A DNA stretch of 64,000 bases from an uncultured Anaeromusa sp. (GTDB taxonomy: Bacteria; Bacillota; Negativicutes; Anaeromusales; Anaeromusaceae): contig NZ_OY781460.1 in NCBI RefSeq assembly GCF_963676855.1, positions 2,827,501 to 2,891,500 on the forward strand, given 5' to 3'. Below, piece after piece: positions 18,711-27,558 of this stretch. Made by a program: the position numbers and the translations under genes. The stretch's first letter is position 1; every line of letters starts with the position of its first letter. The notes below the pieces were generated by a model. That model was not told where the DNA came from. It did not search any database and saw nothing but the letters and a program-made list of their open reading frames with translations.

Positions 18711-18748
18711 GAAAGCGGCGCTTGGAACTTGATCCAAACGCCGCTTTC
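18711..18748 (-). terminator. terminator hairpin after trpA
   Basis: A long stem (GAAAGCGGCG...CGCCGCTTTC, extended by TTGGA/TCCAA) lies 16 bases downstream of the trpA stop. The T-run is modest on the minus strand (TTTCATT) and broken on the plus strand. Confidence 0.65.
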
Positions 18749-18763
18749 AGAGATTTTGTTGTT

Positions 18764-19543
18764 TTATTGTACTGCTTTTACTGCCTGCACCATTTCACGC
18801 ACATACTTTGCCACATGTGGTACACACTCTTGGCCATACTGGGCTACGATTTTTACAATAGCACTGCCCACAATGGCTCCATCTGATACGGCAGCCATCG
18901 CAGCAGCCTGCTGAGGCGTGGAAATGCCAAAGCCAATCGCACAGGGAATATCTTTTGCTTCTTTAGCCGTCTGAATCATCGCCGCTACATGATTCCCCAA
19001 CTCTTGACGCACTCCGGTCACACCCATGGAGGATACGCAATATAAAAAACCTTCAGCATCACTAGCAATAGTCTGGATACGCTGGTTGGAAGTTGGCGCA
19101 ATCATGGAAATCAAACGCACATCGTGTTTTTGGCAAAACGGCAGCAATTCCTGCTTTTCTTCATACGGCATATCCGGAACAATCAGCGCATCAATGCCGA
19201 CTGCTTGGCAATTTTGCAAAAACCGGGCCGCTCCATACGTAAAAATAGGATTGATATAGGTCATGAAAGCCATAGGCACCTGACAGGTTTTGCGAACTCT
19301 CCCTACCATCTCAAAAATCTTATCCGTCGTCGTGCCTGCCGCCAACGCGCGAATATCGGCCTCTTGAATGACTGGTCCTTCGGCGACGGGATCGGAAAAA
19401 GGAATCCCCAGCTCAATTAAATCGGCTCCAGCTGCTGCCATCTGCAACACGAGCTGCTCTGTCACATCGAGCGATGGATCGCCTGCCGTAACGAAAGGAA
19501 TAAAGGCTTTTCCTTTGGCAAAGGCTTGTGTTAACTTATTCAT
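18764..19543 (-). CDS. trpA: tryptophan synthase alpha chain
   Basis: The 259-aa TIM-barrel protein cleaves indole-3-glycerol phosphate to indole and glyceraldehyde 3-phosphate. The catalytic Glu is in [18 protein letters not shown] (~40-57) and the catalytic Asp in the [11 protein letters not shown] region. GVTGVRQEL and [11 protein letters not shown] form the phosphate-binding loops. The start at ATG 19543 overlaps the trpB stop by 8 bases. No trpEGDCF genes accompany it here. Confidence 0.96.
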   Translation of the reverse strand: MNKLTQAFAKGKAFIPFVTAGDPSLDVTEQLVLQMAAAGADLIELGIPFSDPVAEGPVIQEADIRALAAGTTTDKIFEMVGRVRKTCQVPMAFMTYINPIFTYGAARFLQNCQAVGIDALIVPDMPYEEKQELLPFCQKHDVRLISMIAPTSNQRIQTIASDAEGFLYCVSSMGVTGVRQELGNHVAAMIQTAKEAKDIPCAIGFGISTPQQAAAMAAVSDGAIVGSAIVKIVAQYGQECVPHVAKYVREMVQAVKAVQ

Positions 19544-20720
19544 AAATTTCTACCCCCTTATAGCGTGCAATGGCGGCCACATCTTTGTCGCCCCGTCCGG
19601 AAAGGCAAATGACCAAGGTCTTGTCTTTAGCCAGTGTAGGCGCTAGCTTCATCGCATACGCTACCGCATGAGAACTCTCAATAGCCGGAATGACGCCTTC
19701 CGTGCGTGACAAATATTCAAAAGCTTCTACTGCTTCATCGTCGGTCACCGGCACATATTCTGCCCGCCCCAAATCCCGCAGTTGGGAGTGCTCCGGCCCT
19801 ACACCAGGATAATCAAGTCCAGCAGAAATTGAGTAGACCGGCGCAATCTGTCCGTACTCGTCTTGACAGAAATACGATTTCATTCCGTGGAAAATCCCCA
19901 CAGATCCGGTCGCCATGGTCGCTGCGGTCTCCGCCGTATCTACGCCTCGCCCAGCGGCTTCACAGCCGATCAACCGCACACCCTTGTCTTCGATAAAGTC
20001 ATAGAATAAACCCATCGCATTGCTGCCGCCGCCCACGCAAGCCAACACAGCATCAGGAAGTTTCCCTTCCTTTTCCAACATCTGCGCCTTAACCTCGCGG
20101 CCAATAACGCTTTGAAAGTCGCGCACAATAGTCGGGAACGGATGCGGTCCCATAACCGAGCCCATCACATAATGCGTATCATCTACCCGGCTCGTCCATT
20201 CCCGCAGCGTTTCATTGACGGCATCTTTCAGAGTCTGTGTCCCGCTTGTCACTTCATGAACCGTAGCTCCCAAAAGCTCCATGCGATATACGTTAAGCAC
20301 CTGACGCTCGGTGTCTTCTTTGCCCATGTAGATCTCACATTCCAGCCCCATTAAGGCTGCCGCTGTGGCTGTCGCCACACCGTGCTGCCCAGCGCCAGTC
20401 TCGGCAATAACGCGTTTTTTTCCCATGCGCTTGGCCAAAAGAACTTGGCCCAAGACATTATTGATTTTATGCGAGCCTGTATGGTTCAGATCTTCTCGTT
20501 TGAGATAAATCTTAGCGCCCCCTAAATCTTGAGTCATCTTAGCAGCGTAATAAAGGCGCGACGGACGTCCTGCGTAGTCGTTGAGCAGTTCCGTCAGCTC
20601 AGCGACAAATTCCGGATCTTCCTTGTAGCACTTGTAAGCTTTCTCCAATTCCAACACTGCATTCATCAGTGTCTCTGGCACATATTGCCCTCCATGAAGT
20701 CCAAATCTTCCTTTACTCAT
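19536..20720 (-). CDS. trpB: tryptophan synthase beta chain
   Basis: The 394-aa PLP enzyme condenses indole with serine. The PLP lysine is in [13 protein letters not shown] (~82-94); [13 protein letters not shown] and [10 protein letters not shown] (phosphate-binding) are intact. Of the two in-frame ATGs, 20720 is better spaced from AAGGAG than 20729. It is the first gene of trpBA and lies directly behind a tryptophan T-box leader, so expression should respond to uncharged tRNA(Trp). Confidence 0.97.
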   Translation of the reverse strand: MSKGRFGLHGGQYVPETLMNAVLELEKAYKCYKEDPEFVAELTELLNDYAGRPSRLYYAAKMTQDLGGAKIYLKREDLNHTGSHKINNVLGQVLLAKRMGKKRVIAETGAGQHGVATATAAALMGLECEIYMGKEDTERQVLNVYRMELLGATVHEVTSGTQTLKDAVNETLREWTSRVDDTHYVMGSVMGPHPFPTIVRDFQSVIGREVKAQMLEKEGKLPDAVLACVGGGSNAMGLFYDFIEDKGVRLIGCEAAGRGVDTAETAATMATGSVGIFHGMKSYFCQDEYGQIAPVYSISAGLDYPGVGPEHSQLRDLGRAEYVPVTDDEAVEAFEYLSRTEGVIPAIESSHAVAYAMKLAPTLAKDKTLVICLSGRGDKDVAAIARYKGVEIYE

Positions 20721-20751
20721 TTTCTTCATTCTCCTTTTATATCATAATCGA

Positions 20752-21015
20752 CAAAAATAAAAGAGCCTTTGTCCCCCTAAAAGGGACAAAAGCTCTGTGC
20801 TTCTGCGGTACCACCCAAATTGACGATAAATCGTCCGCCTCTTTTTGCATACAAACATATGCACCCAGCTGATAACGGGCAGGGCCCCCGTAGACGCCTA
20901 CTTTCTTTCGATTTCGGGCCTCCCTCGCAAGTCCATTCGGAATCACCTTTGCAATCGCATTCTCACCAGCTAGCGACTCTCTGAGTACAACCAATGACTC
21001 TTACTCTTCTTGCTC
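20752..21015 (-). promoter_or_regulatory. tryptophan T-box leader of trpBA
   Basis: The minus strand carries the T-box core GGGTGGTACCGC (plus 20805-20817) followed by an intrinsic terminator (20761-20796 with a T-run). Upstream, the stem I region contains the AGAGAGTCGCTAGCTGGTGAGA block and a specifier loop reading GAA-TGG-ACT. The TGG codon (plus 20933-20935) specifies tryptophan. By the established mechanism, uncharged tRNA(Trp) pairs with the specifier and the TGGT bulge and stabilises the antiterminator. The short ORF running through this region is a shadow. Confidence 0.93.
20761..20796 (-). terminator. T-box regulatory terminator
   Basis: On the minus strand AGAGCTTTTGTCCC and GGGGGACAAAGGCTCT pair, followed by TTTTATTTTT. 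This is the conditional terminator of the Trp T-box. Confidence 0.9.
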
Positions 21016-21038
21016 ATAGGTTTATCATATTGATTCAT

Positions 21039-21067
21039 ATTATTCCACGAACTATCATTTTTGTCAA
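21039..21067 (-). promoter_or_regulatory. sigma-A promoter of trpBA
   Basis: On the minus strand TTGACA (21062-21067) and AATAAT (21039-21044) are spaced by 17 bases, just upstream of the T-box stem I. Confidence 0.75.
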
Positions 21068-21126
21068 CTTCTAGCTCGATTTATTTTTACAAAGATCCAT
21101 ATTCGCCCTGTTGCGCCAGAAGGTTT

Positions 21127-21156
21127 TTGTCGATAAATCCTGAACATATATATAAA
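21127..21156 (+). promoter_or_regulatory. possible promoter of the PAS-GGDEF gene
   Basis: TTGTCG (21127-21132) and TATAAA (21151-21156) are separated by 18 bases on the plus strand, 33 bases before the ATG at 21190. Confidence 0.4.
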
Positions 21157-21189
21157 ATCATCGTTATTGCTGTCGGAAAGGAGCCTTTT

Positions 21190-22758
21190 ATGCGCTACCC
21201 TCTTGAGCCTTTTAGACGCAACTATTTTTTTGTTTTTCTTTTAGTCTTAGCCTTAGCTTTGACCCTGTTCCAACTCCAGAAGAATTCAGATTTTACCCAC
21301 TCTGCGCAGGAGGTTCAGGCAGCTGCCCGCAGCCCTCATTTTCTGGAACTTTATATCTACAATGACGACTGGCTGCTGCTTACATGCATCCTGATTACTT
21401 TGATTTTAACACTGCTTAGCTTTTTCTTGCTGCGAGACCATCTGCGCTTGGCGACAGCGCTGCAGGCGGCCCATGAAGCCAACGAAAAGCTCTCCTGCCA
21501 AGAATCCTTATTGCGCGCCATCTACGACAGTTCCGGCCTTTCCCTCTTATTACTGGACTCGGAACGCAATATTCTCTATGCCAATCAATGCATCGCCGAT
21601 TTATTTCAAAAATCACCTACCGAAGTGTTGGGTACCGATTATTGCCTCTACTTAGAGCCAAGTATGCGCGAAGAAAGCAAACGCAATTTTCACCAAGCCC
21701 TAGTTCACCCCCAGCAGCCTGTTTTTGTCGAACGCAGCCATCAACTACCTGACGGAAATATCATCTGGTATCGCGCCGCCAGCCGCGCTTTTTTAGATCA
21801 TGAAGGAAAAGCAAGCGGCGTAGTCGTAGTTGTCGAAGACATCACCGAACGGCGCCGTGAAGAAGCGTCGTTGCGTTTGGCTCGCACCGTATTTGAAACC
21901 AGCCCAGTCGCCATCGTTGTAACGGACGCACAGCACCGCATCGTTTCCGCGAATGCCGCTTATGTCCGCATATCTGGCTATACTTTGCCGGAAGTTCTTG
22001 GTGAAAAAAAGACAATGCTCCTTATTGGCAAGCAAAACAGCGCTTTTTACCGAGATATGCTGCATACCATCCGCGCACAAGGCCATTGGAACGGCGAAGT
22101 AGTCAGCCGCCGCAAAAGCGGCGAAGTATATCCGCAAATGTTATCTATCGCACAGGTCTTGGATAAAAATAATGCTATTGCTTATTACGTCAGCATGTTC
22201 CTTGATATTACCGAACGTCAACAGGCAGAAGAAAGAATCCGATACTTAGCCCATCATGACTACCTGACAAATTTGCCAAATCGCGTGCTGTTTTTAGAAA
22301 AATCAGCTCAGGCTTTGATCCTGGCTAGGCGTTACCATCGACAGCTCGGCATCCTGTTCATCGATTTGGATCGTTTCAAGCCTATTAATGACAATTACGG
22401 TCATGACGCTGGAGATGCCCTGCTCTGCGCCATCGCTCACCGTCTCCGCAAAGCCATTCGTAAGTCCGACACGGTCTGCCGTCAAGGCGGCGATGAATTC
22501 GTTATCCTGTTGCCGGAAATAAAAGACCGCGAAAGTTTGGCCGGCTTGGCAGAAACACTGCTGCAGCTCATTGAACAGCCCTGCGCCTTCGAAGAACATC
22601 AGCTTCAAGTATCCGCCAGCATCGGCATTGCGACCTATCCTGAAAACGGCAACGCCGTCGATGAGATTATTCAAAGCGCCGACTCGGCCATGTATGCCGC
22701 CAAAGCCCATCCGGAAACGCATATCTGTTTCGCCCCGCCAAAGGCGCAGAAGGAATAG
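21190..22758 (+). CDS. membrane PAS-PAS-GGDEF diguanylate cyclase
   Basis: The 522-aa protein starts at ATG 21190 (AAAGGAGCC site). Two membrane segments lie at ~12-29 and ~63-84 and bracket a short external loop. Two PAS domains follow (~110-220 and ~225-345, each ending in a DITER-type linker), then a GGDEF domain (~355-515). The active motif GGDEF is intact (RQGGDEFVILLPE), and an RxxD inhibitory site (RKSD) lies five residues before it. It should make cyclic di-GMP from GTP with product inhibition. Inputs sensed by the PAS domains are unknown. It stands alone between the T-box promoter and a bidirectional terminator. Confidence 0.93.
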   Translation: MRYPLEPFRRNYFFVFLLVLALALTLFQLQKNSDFTHSAQEVQAAARSPHFLELYIYNDDWLLLTCILITLILTLLSFFLLRDHLRLATALQAAHEANEKLSCQESLLRAIYDSSGLSLLLLDSERNILYANQCIADLFQKSPTEVLGTDYCLYLEPSMREESKRNFHQALVHPQQPVFVERSHQLPDGNIIWYRAASRAFLDHEGKASGVVVVVEDITERRREEASLRLARTVFETSPVAIVVTDAQHRIVSANAAYVRISGYTLPEVLGEKKTMLLIGKQNSAFYRDMLHTIRAQGHWNGEVVSRRKSGEVYPQMLSIAQVLDKNNAIAYYVSMFLDITERQQAEERIRYLAHHDYLTNLPNRVLFLEKSAQALILARRYHRQLGILFIDLDRFKPINDNYGHDAGDALLCAIAHRLRKAIRKSDTVCRQGGDEFVILLPEIKDRESLAGLAETLLQLIEQPCAFEEHQLQVSASIGIATYPENGNAVDEIIQSADSAMYAAKAHPETHICFAPPKAQKE

Positions 22759-22835
22759 AAGAAGTAAAACGTGTAAAGTATAAACACGAGTAAAAGGAGG
22801 ACGTGGCGGAGGATTATGCAGTCCTACAGAAATGC

Positions 22836-22879
22836 AAAATGAAGGCAAACCGTTTTTTTACCGGTTTGCCTTCATTTTC
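22836..22879. terminator. bidirectional terminator ending the GGDEF gene and the long minus-strand run
   Basis: The stem GAAGGCAAACCG / CGGTTTGCCTTC has T-rich flanks on both strands and touches the thpR stop codon. It closes the plus GGDEF transcript and the minus transcript ending in thpR. Confidence 0.85.
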
Positions 22880-23450
22880 ATAGGCCTGCTTTAGGAAATG
22901 TAAAGCGCTCCAGCGCCCGATAGACCCTTTTGCCTTCCATCAGTTCACTAATCATTAAGGAAAAGCCTGTCACTTCAAACGCGGGCGGTCTTGGCGTTAA
23001 AATTTCAATTTCTCCCTGCGCCAAAAGCACCTCTGGTGAAAATACACAGTTACGAGCCAGCGTAATATGAGGAATATACGGGCGTTCTTCTTGCGATAGC
23101 CCCGCTTTCTCCACGGCTTGCACAACAAGGCCTTGCAGTTGCCGCAACGGCTTGAGTTCCCCATGTAATCCAAGCCAAACCACTCCGACTGGTTTTTTCA
23201 CTCCAAAGTAACGCAGTTGTTTAGCAAAGCGCAAAGAAAATGGTTTCTCTAAGTTTGCCACTTCCTGCAAGAACGGAGTCAATCCCTGGGCTAGTTCTGG
23301 CTTCGTCTCGCCTAAAAAAGACAGCGTCAAGTGCAAATTGCTTCCAGGGGAAAATCGTCCTTTGATCATCTTTCTTCTTATCTCCTGCTGCACGCTTTCA
23401 AGAGCCGTCCTCACTGACGCAGACAGTTCTATAGCAATAAAAAGCCGCAT
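22878..23450 (-). CDS. thpR: RNA 2',3'-cyclic phosphodiesterase (2H family)
   Basis: The 190-aa 2H phosphoesterase has both catalytic motifs: HLTLSFLGE (~42-50) and HITLAR (~130-135). The family opens 2',3'-cyclic phosphates on RNA ends and was formerly called 2'-5' RNA ligase. Length is typical. Start ATG 23450 has AAGGAAG upstream. It is the last gene of the co-directional run, 21 bases after the Sir2 gene. Pairing of thpR with an NAD-dependent deacylase may hint at RNA-end or NAD-linked repair, but this is inference. Confidence 0.92.
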   Translation of the reverse strand: MRLFIAIELSASVRTALESVQQEIRRKMIKGRFSPGSNLHLTLSFLGETKPELAQGLTPFLQEVANLEKPFSLRFAKQLRYFGVKKPVGVVWLGLHGELKPLRQLQGLVVQAVEKAGLSQEERPYIPHITLARNCVFSPEVLLAQGEIEILTPRPPAFEVTGFSLMISELMEGKRVYRALERFTFPKAGL

Positions 23451-23471
23451 TGCGTCTTCCTTCCAACGGGT

Positions 23472-24194
23472 TCAGGCAAGGGATATCCGCCCTAACACCT
23501 CGCCGATACTCTCTTGGATAAGCAGCTTCGCCTTTTTGTCTGAATGCGTAGCACCGCGATTAATCAAGACCAACTGCCGCCCCCGGTAATAGTCAATCAT
23601 CCCCGCCGCCGGGTAAACGACTAGCGAGGTTCCCCCCACAATCAGCACATCCGCTTTGGCGATGAATTCCATAGAACGCTGCATCGTATCTTGCGACAGA
23701 CCTTCCTCATATAAGACAACATCCGGCTTAATAATACCGCCGCATTCGCAAGTAGGAACGCCCGTACTTTGCAAAATAAACGCATCATCATAAAAAGCTT
23801 GGCAACTTTGGCAATAGTTTCGCTTTACCGAGCCATGCAGCTCCAGCACATTCTTGCTGCCGGCCATTTGATGCAAGCCATCAATGTTCTGCGTAATGAC
23901 CGCTTTCAATTTTCCGGCAGCCTCTAACTCTGCCAGCTTAAAATGAGCGGCATTGGGTTTAGCCGTCGGGCAAAGTAGTTTTTCCCGATAAAAATCATAA
24001 AACTCTGCCGTATGCTCTCGATAGAAAGTATAGCTAAGCATGACCTCCGGCGGATATTTATAACGCTGGTTGTATAAGCCGTCCACACTGCGAAAATCCG
24101 GGATGCCGCTCTCGGTAGAAACTCCCGCGCCGCCGAAAAAGACAATATTATTCGACGCCGAAATGATGTCTTGCAGCTGTTCAACAGGAAGCAT
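23472..24194 (-). CDS. cobB: Sir2-family NAD-dependent protein deacylase
   Basis: The 240-aa sirtuin shows GAGVSTESGIPDFRS (~22-36), the TQNIDGLHQMAGS segment, the catalytic His in LELHGSVKR, and four zinc ligands (CQSC and CEC with its partner). It removes acetyl or other acyl groups from lysine using NAD+. The zinc module is complete and the length normal. The start at ATG 24194 has GAGGGG upstream. It lies between the nucleosidase-like gene (66-base gap) and thpR. Confidence 0.93.
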   Translation of the reverse strand: MLPVEQLQDIISASNNIVFFGGAGVSTESGIPDFRSVDGLYNQRYKYPPEVMLSYTFYREHTAEFYDFYREKLLCPTAKPNAAHFKLAELEAAGKLKAVITQNIDGLHQMAGSKNVLELHGSVKRNYCQSCQAFYDDAFILQSTGVPTCECGGIIKPDVVLYEEGLSQDTMQRSMEFIAKADVLIVGGTSLVVYPAAGMIDYYRGRQLVLINRGATHSDKKAKLLIQESIGEVLGRISLA

Positions 24195-24260
24195 AGTGAG
24201 CCCCTCTTTCTTCTCAATTTTTCTTTCATCATAACATACTCGTTAAAACCCTGCGAAGCA

Positions 24261-25058
24261 TCACGGATCTCTCAGCGCCGCCACCAGTCTAAGAATGTAC
24301 TCTTGGCATCCGCTAGCCAAGCGTTCCGCTTCCGCCGGCTCCCACGGCTCTTTGGCTGCTTCGTTGTTGGAAACAACCCGTATACAAAGATACGGAATTT
24401 GATACGCCGCCGCAAGCTGTGCGCTGGCTGCGGCTTCCATTTCTTCGCCCAAGACATTTTCTTTTTTTTGCCAATACGCTATATAGTCCAGCTCCCGCGA
24501 CCAACGGTCACTGGAGAAAATCGTCCCTGTATGCACCCGCCCTTGCGAATACACTTCTTTTAAAGCTTCCGCCAAGCGTACCAAGTGGGCGTCACTCCGC
24601 CAGCGAACCGGGCCAAATTCATCACGCACTGACCATTCGCGTACTTCAAGTCCCTGCCCCGCTTCCCGTCTGGCAACATTAACAGCCCCCGCATTGGTAA
24701 TGGTCGCCCCAATAATCAAATCGCCCTGATGCAGCCAGGCCGGATAGCCTCCCGCCGTCCCCTGATTGATAATCACAGTAGGTGAAAAATGCTGAATTCC
24801 CAACAGTGTCGCTGCAGCGGCATTGGTAGTCCCCACCTTAGTTTGTGAAACCACTACCTTCTGATCGTCAACACGCCCCTGCCAATAGGTCCAGCCGTCA
24901 ATCATTACGGTTTGCGGCTCTTCCAGTCGTTCTACTAATGTACGGATCTCAATCTCCATAGCGCCTTGAATCAACACGCAAGCTTCTTGGGCCCCAGCCG
25001 GAACAGCCATCGTTAACCACAAAGCTACAAAAGAAACAATAATTTTTTCCAAATGCAC
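24261..25058 (-). CDS. exported MTA/SAH-nucleosidase-like protein
   Basis: The 265-aa member of the purine-nucleoside phosphorylase superfamily resembles MTA/SAH nucleosidase: GAMEIEIR (base-recognition Glu retained), NQGTAGGY, and the ribose-binding EEMEAAASAQLA. Two things are odd. It begins with a clear signal peptide ending near VPAGAQE, so it should act outside the cytoplasm. The usual catalytic Asp of MTAN (SD in the last strand motif) is Asn here (VVSNNE), as I recall for futalosine hydrolases. Substrate specificity is therefore open. The start is GTG 25058 with a strong AGGAGGAG, one base after the MATE stop. The longer ORF starts inside the ribosome site. Confidence 0.8.
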   Translation of the reverse strand: MHLEKIIVSFVALWLTMAVPAGAQEACVLIQGAMEIEIRTLVERLEEPQTVMIDGWTYWQGRVDDQKVVVSQTKVGTTNAAAATLLGIQHFSPTVIINQGTAGGYPAWLHQGDLIIGATITNAGAVNVARREAGQGLEVREWSVRDEFGPVRWRSDAHLVRLAEALKEVYSQGRVHTGTIFSSDRWSRELDYIAYWQKKENVLGEEMEAAASAQLAAAYQIPYLCIRVVSNNEAAKEPWEPAEAERLASGCQEYILRLVAALRDP

Positions 25059-25059
25059 G

Positions 25060-26430
25060 CTACTCCTCCTTTGCAAGCTTTTTCACACTTTCGAGCAGCT
25101 TAAAAATAAAAAAAGTCGCCAGTCCCGCCGCCGTAATCGCAGCCACTGTGTGGCTCCAAAATACGCCGGTTTCACCCCCTAAAGCTGCCAAAAAATAAGC
25201 TGCCGGTACGCGAACCCCCAGAGCATGGGTTGCCGAAACAGCCATCATATACACCGGACGCTTCAAGCCTTGGGCCAAGCCCAACAACCCAAACACAGCC
25301 GTCATGAAAATCCCTGCAATACCGGACGCTCTAAGCGCATAAGAACCAAGCCTGAGAAGTTCTGGCGTCGGTTGGAACAAGGCCAACACCTGTGCTGGGG
25401 CCAGAAGAAATACAAGCAGCACCGGTACGGCTACCGCCAACGAAATCTGAAAAAAGGAGTGCACACATTGCTGCACGCGCGCATATTCTTTTCGGCCAAG
25501 ATTAAAGCTGATCATCGTAGCCATGGCGTTTCCCAAACCCATGACCGGCAGCATAACCAACATTTCCAGGCGTGACATCATGTTCCAAGCTGCCAACGCC
25601 GCCGGGCCGAACTGCGCCAACACCGCATTAAGAAAAAACAAGCCCACCGGAATAATCGCATAAGACATTGCAATATAAATACCTTGTCCAAGAATCCGTC
25701 TCCACTCGTCAAGCATGCCCACGCACCAGCGCAGCTGCGGCAATTCATAATCGTGGTGCCGTAGCGCTCGATATAAATAGACACCTGCTACAATCTGCCC
25801 TAACAGTGTAGCTAACGATGCACCGGCAACTCCCAAGTTGCAGAAAAAAATCAATATCGGATCCAGTCCCATATTAACTATATTGCCAAGGGCCATCGCT
25901 TTCATTGGCGTCAGTGTATCACCGCGAGCCATAAAAAAAGCTTCCGCCGTCATCACATAACCCATGACAAAGAAACCGGGAATCAACCAAATTATAAAAG
26001 CGTGAATCATAGGCCAGAGAGCTTCATCCGCTCCTATGACGCTAAAAAAAGCCGTGTTGACCGCCGACACCAGCAAGGGAAGAAACACACACATGCTCAA
26101 AGTCATCAGAGGCAGCATGCCTTGAGCGACACGAACCGCCTGCCCTTCCTCCCCGCTGCCTCGCGCGTGACTCATGAGCATAATGCCGCCCATGGAAATT
26201 CCCTTAGCCATAGATAAAGAAACATACATCAAGGGAACTACCATGGAAACAGCCGCTAAAGGCACATCCCCCAGCCAAGATACAAAAACCGTATCCACAA
26301 ATGCATACAGATTTTGAAACAGCAGTGAAACCATCAGCGGCAAAGCCAACTGCACCAAAGTCCGCCTTACTGCAGGGGAAGCTAAATCCGCCGGTTCCTG
26401 GACTATAGAAAAACAACTTCTACTCTTCAT
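25060..26430 (-). CDS. MATE family multidrug/metabolite efflux transporter
   Basis: The 456-aa protein has 12 predicted membrane helices in the MATE pattern, starting at VQLALPLMVSLLFQNLYAFVDTVFVSWLG and with the internal repeat around residue 235. MATE pumps export cationic or aromatic compounds using Na+ or H+ gradients; the substrate is unknown. It starts 15 bases after the hisC stop and ends one base before the exported nucleosidase gene. This places it in the long minus-strand run. Confidence 0.9.
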   Translation of the reverse strand: MKSRSCFSIVQEPADLASPAVRRTLVQLALPLMVSLLFQNLYAFVDTVFVSWLGDVPLAAVSMVVPLMYVSLSMAKGISMGGIMLMSHARGSGEEGQAVRVAQGMLPLMTLSMCVFLPLLVSAVNTAFFSVIGADEALWPMIHAFIIWLIPGFFVMGYVMTAEAFFMARGDTLTPMKAMALGNIVNMGLDPILIFFCNLGVAGASLATLLGQIVAGVYLYRALRHHDYELPQLRWCVGMLDEWRRILGQGIYIAMSYAIIPVGLFFLNAVLAQFGPAALAAWNMMSRLEMLVMLPVMGLGNAMATMISFNLGRKEYARVQQCVHSFFQISLAVAVPVLLVFLLAPAQVLALFQPTPELLRLGSYALRASGIAGIFMTAVFGLLGLAQGLKRPVYMMAVSATHALGVRVPAAYFLAALGGETGVFWSHTVAAITAAGLATFFIFKLLESVKKLAKEE

Positions 26431-26445
26431 GTTTCACCATAATTT

Positions 26446-27558
26446 TCATAAAATGGCCTTCAACGCCCTGATAAAGTCTTCCATCACTGGCAGCGTATCC
26501 AGTGTAAGTCGAATATGGTTGGGATAGCGAAAGCCGGTCATTGTCCGTACCATAAAACCGTGCTGCATCAACTTGCGATATGCCAAGGTATCACTAATCG
26601 GCAGGCGAATCATCATGTAATTTCCTTCGCCAGCTAGATGGTGCAGCCCCATAGAGATAAGCTCATTATTCAAAAAAGCCTTCGCCTCCCGCACCAACGC
26701 CCGCGTATTTTTCACATGATCGCCCTTATTGTCCAACGTAGCCAACGCAGCAACCTGAGCCAAGGCATTCACCGAATACACGACACAGGTACGGCGAATG
26801 ACATTCACCACTTCTGGCGAACCGGCCAAATAACCAATGCGCAAGCCCGCCAGGCCGTACATTTTAGAGAAAGTACGAAAAACCACCAGATTTGGATACT
26901 CATGAAGCAGCTTCATTCCATCTGGAAAATCTTCTTGCTCCACAAATTCCGCATAGGCTTCGTCCAAAACAACGATCTGGCGCCCACCTACGGCCTCTAA
27001 AAAAGCTCGCAGTTTTTTCTCAGACCAATAGGTTCCCGTAGGATTGTTAGGGTTGCATATAAATAAAATTTTAGTTCGTTCATCAATGGCCTTGAGCATG
27101 CTTTGCGCATCAAAGGCTTCCTCGCACAAAGGCACCTGTTTAGCCTGATAGCCCGAAAATTCCGCTACCCATTCATAGACGGCAAAGGTTTTATCTGCAG
27201 TAATAATATTATCACCAGCCTGACAAAACGCATTGATAACAAAAGCAATTACTTCGTTAGCGCCATTTCCTACCAAAAAGCAATCGGCATCAAAACCAAA
27301 GTTCTGTGCTAAGCGCTGGCGCAGATGATACGCATCGCCGCTAGGATAGATAGCCGCTGCCGCCGGATCAAAGGCAGCAATAGCTGCCTGCGCTTCTTGC
27401 GCCGGTCCCAGCGCATTTTCGTTGTTGTTCAATCTGTGAATCGGCGGACAATGAAACATATCCCGCAGCACATCATCCGGCTTGCTGGGGATATATGCCT
27501 GAATGGAGCGAATATGCGAAGGAATCAGGGTTTCCCATCTAACTGTCTGCCCCTGCAT
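26446..27558 (-). CDS. hisC: histidinol-phosphate aminotransferase-like enzyme
   Basis: The 370-aa class I/II PLP aminotransferase of the HisC family shows NNNENALGPA (~39-48), CNPNNPTGT, the PLP-Asp region VVLDEAYAEF, and the PLP lysine in FSKMYGLAGLRIGY. HisC transfers the amino group of glutamate to imidazole-acetol phosphate, but homologues also serve aromatic amino acids. No other his gene is nearby. The start at ATG 27558 shares one base with the stop of the upstream gene (TAATG) and has GGAGGAGG ahead. The setting in a signalling operon makes the histidine-pathway role uncertain. Confidence 0.88.
   Translation of the reverse strand: MQGQTVRWETLIPSHIRSIQAYIPSKPDDVLRDMFHCPPIHRLNNNENALGPAQEAQAAIAAFDPAAAAIYPSGDAYHLRQRLAQNFGFDADCFLVGNGANEVIAFVINAFCQAGDNIITADKTFAVYEWVAEFSGYQAKQVPLCEEAFDAQSMLKAIDERTKILFICNPNNPTGTYWSEKKLRAFLEAVGGRQIVVLDEAYAEFVEQEDFPDGMKLLHEYPNLVVFRTFSKMYGLAGLRIGYLAGSPEVVNVIRRTCVVYSVNALAQVAALATLDNKGDHVKNTRALVREAKAFLNNELISMGLHHLAGEGNYMMIRLPISDTLAYRKLMQHGFMVRTMTGFRYPNHIRLTLDTLPVMEDFIRALKAIL

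Noticed and set aside
20737..20994. 85-codon minus-strand ORF upstream of trpB
   Set aside because: It coincides with the T-box RNA leader; its codons follow the specifier, T-box and terminator structures rather than a protein.
22303..22848. Long minus-strand ORF (181 codons) opposite the GGDEF domain
   Set aside because: It lies antisense to an intact GGDEF domain with clear motifs, lacks a ribosome site and shows no recognisable domain.
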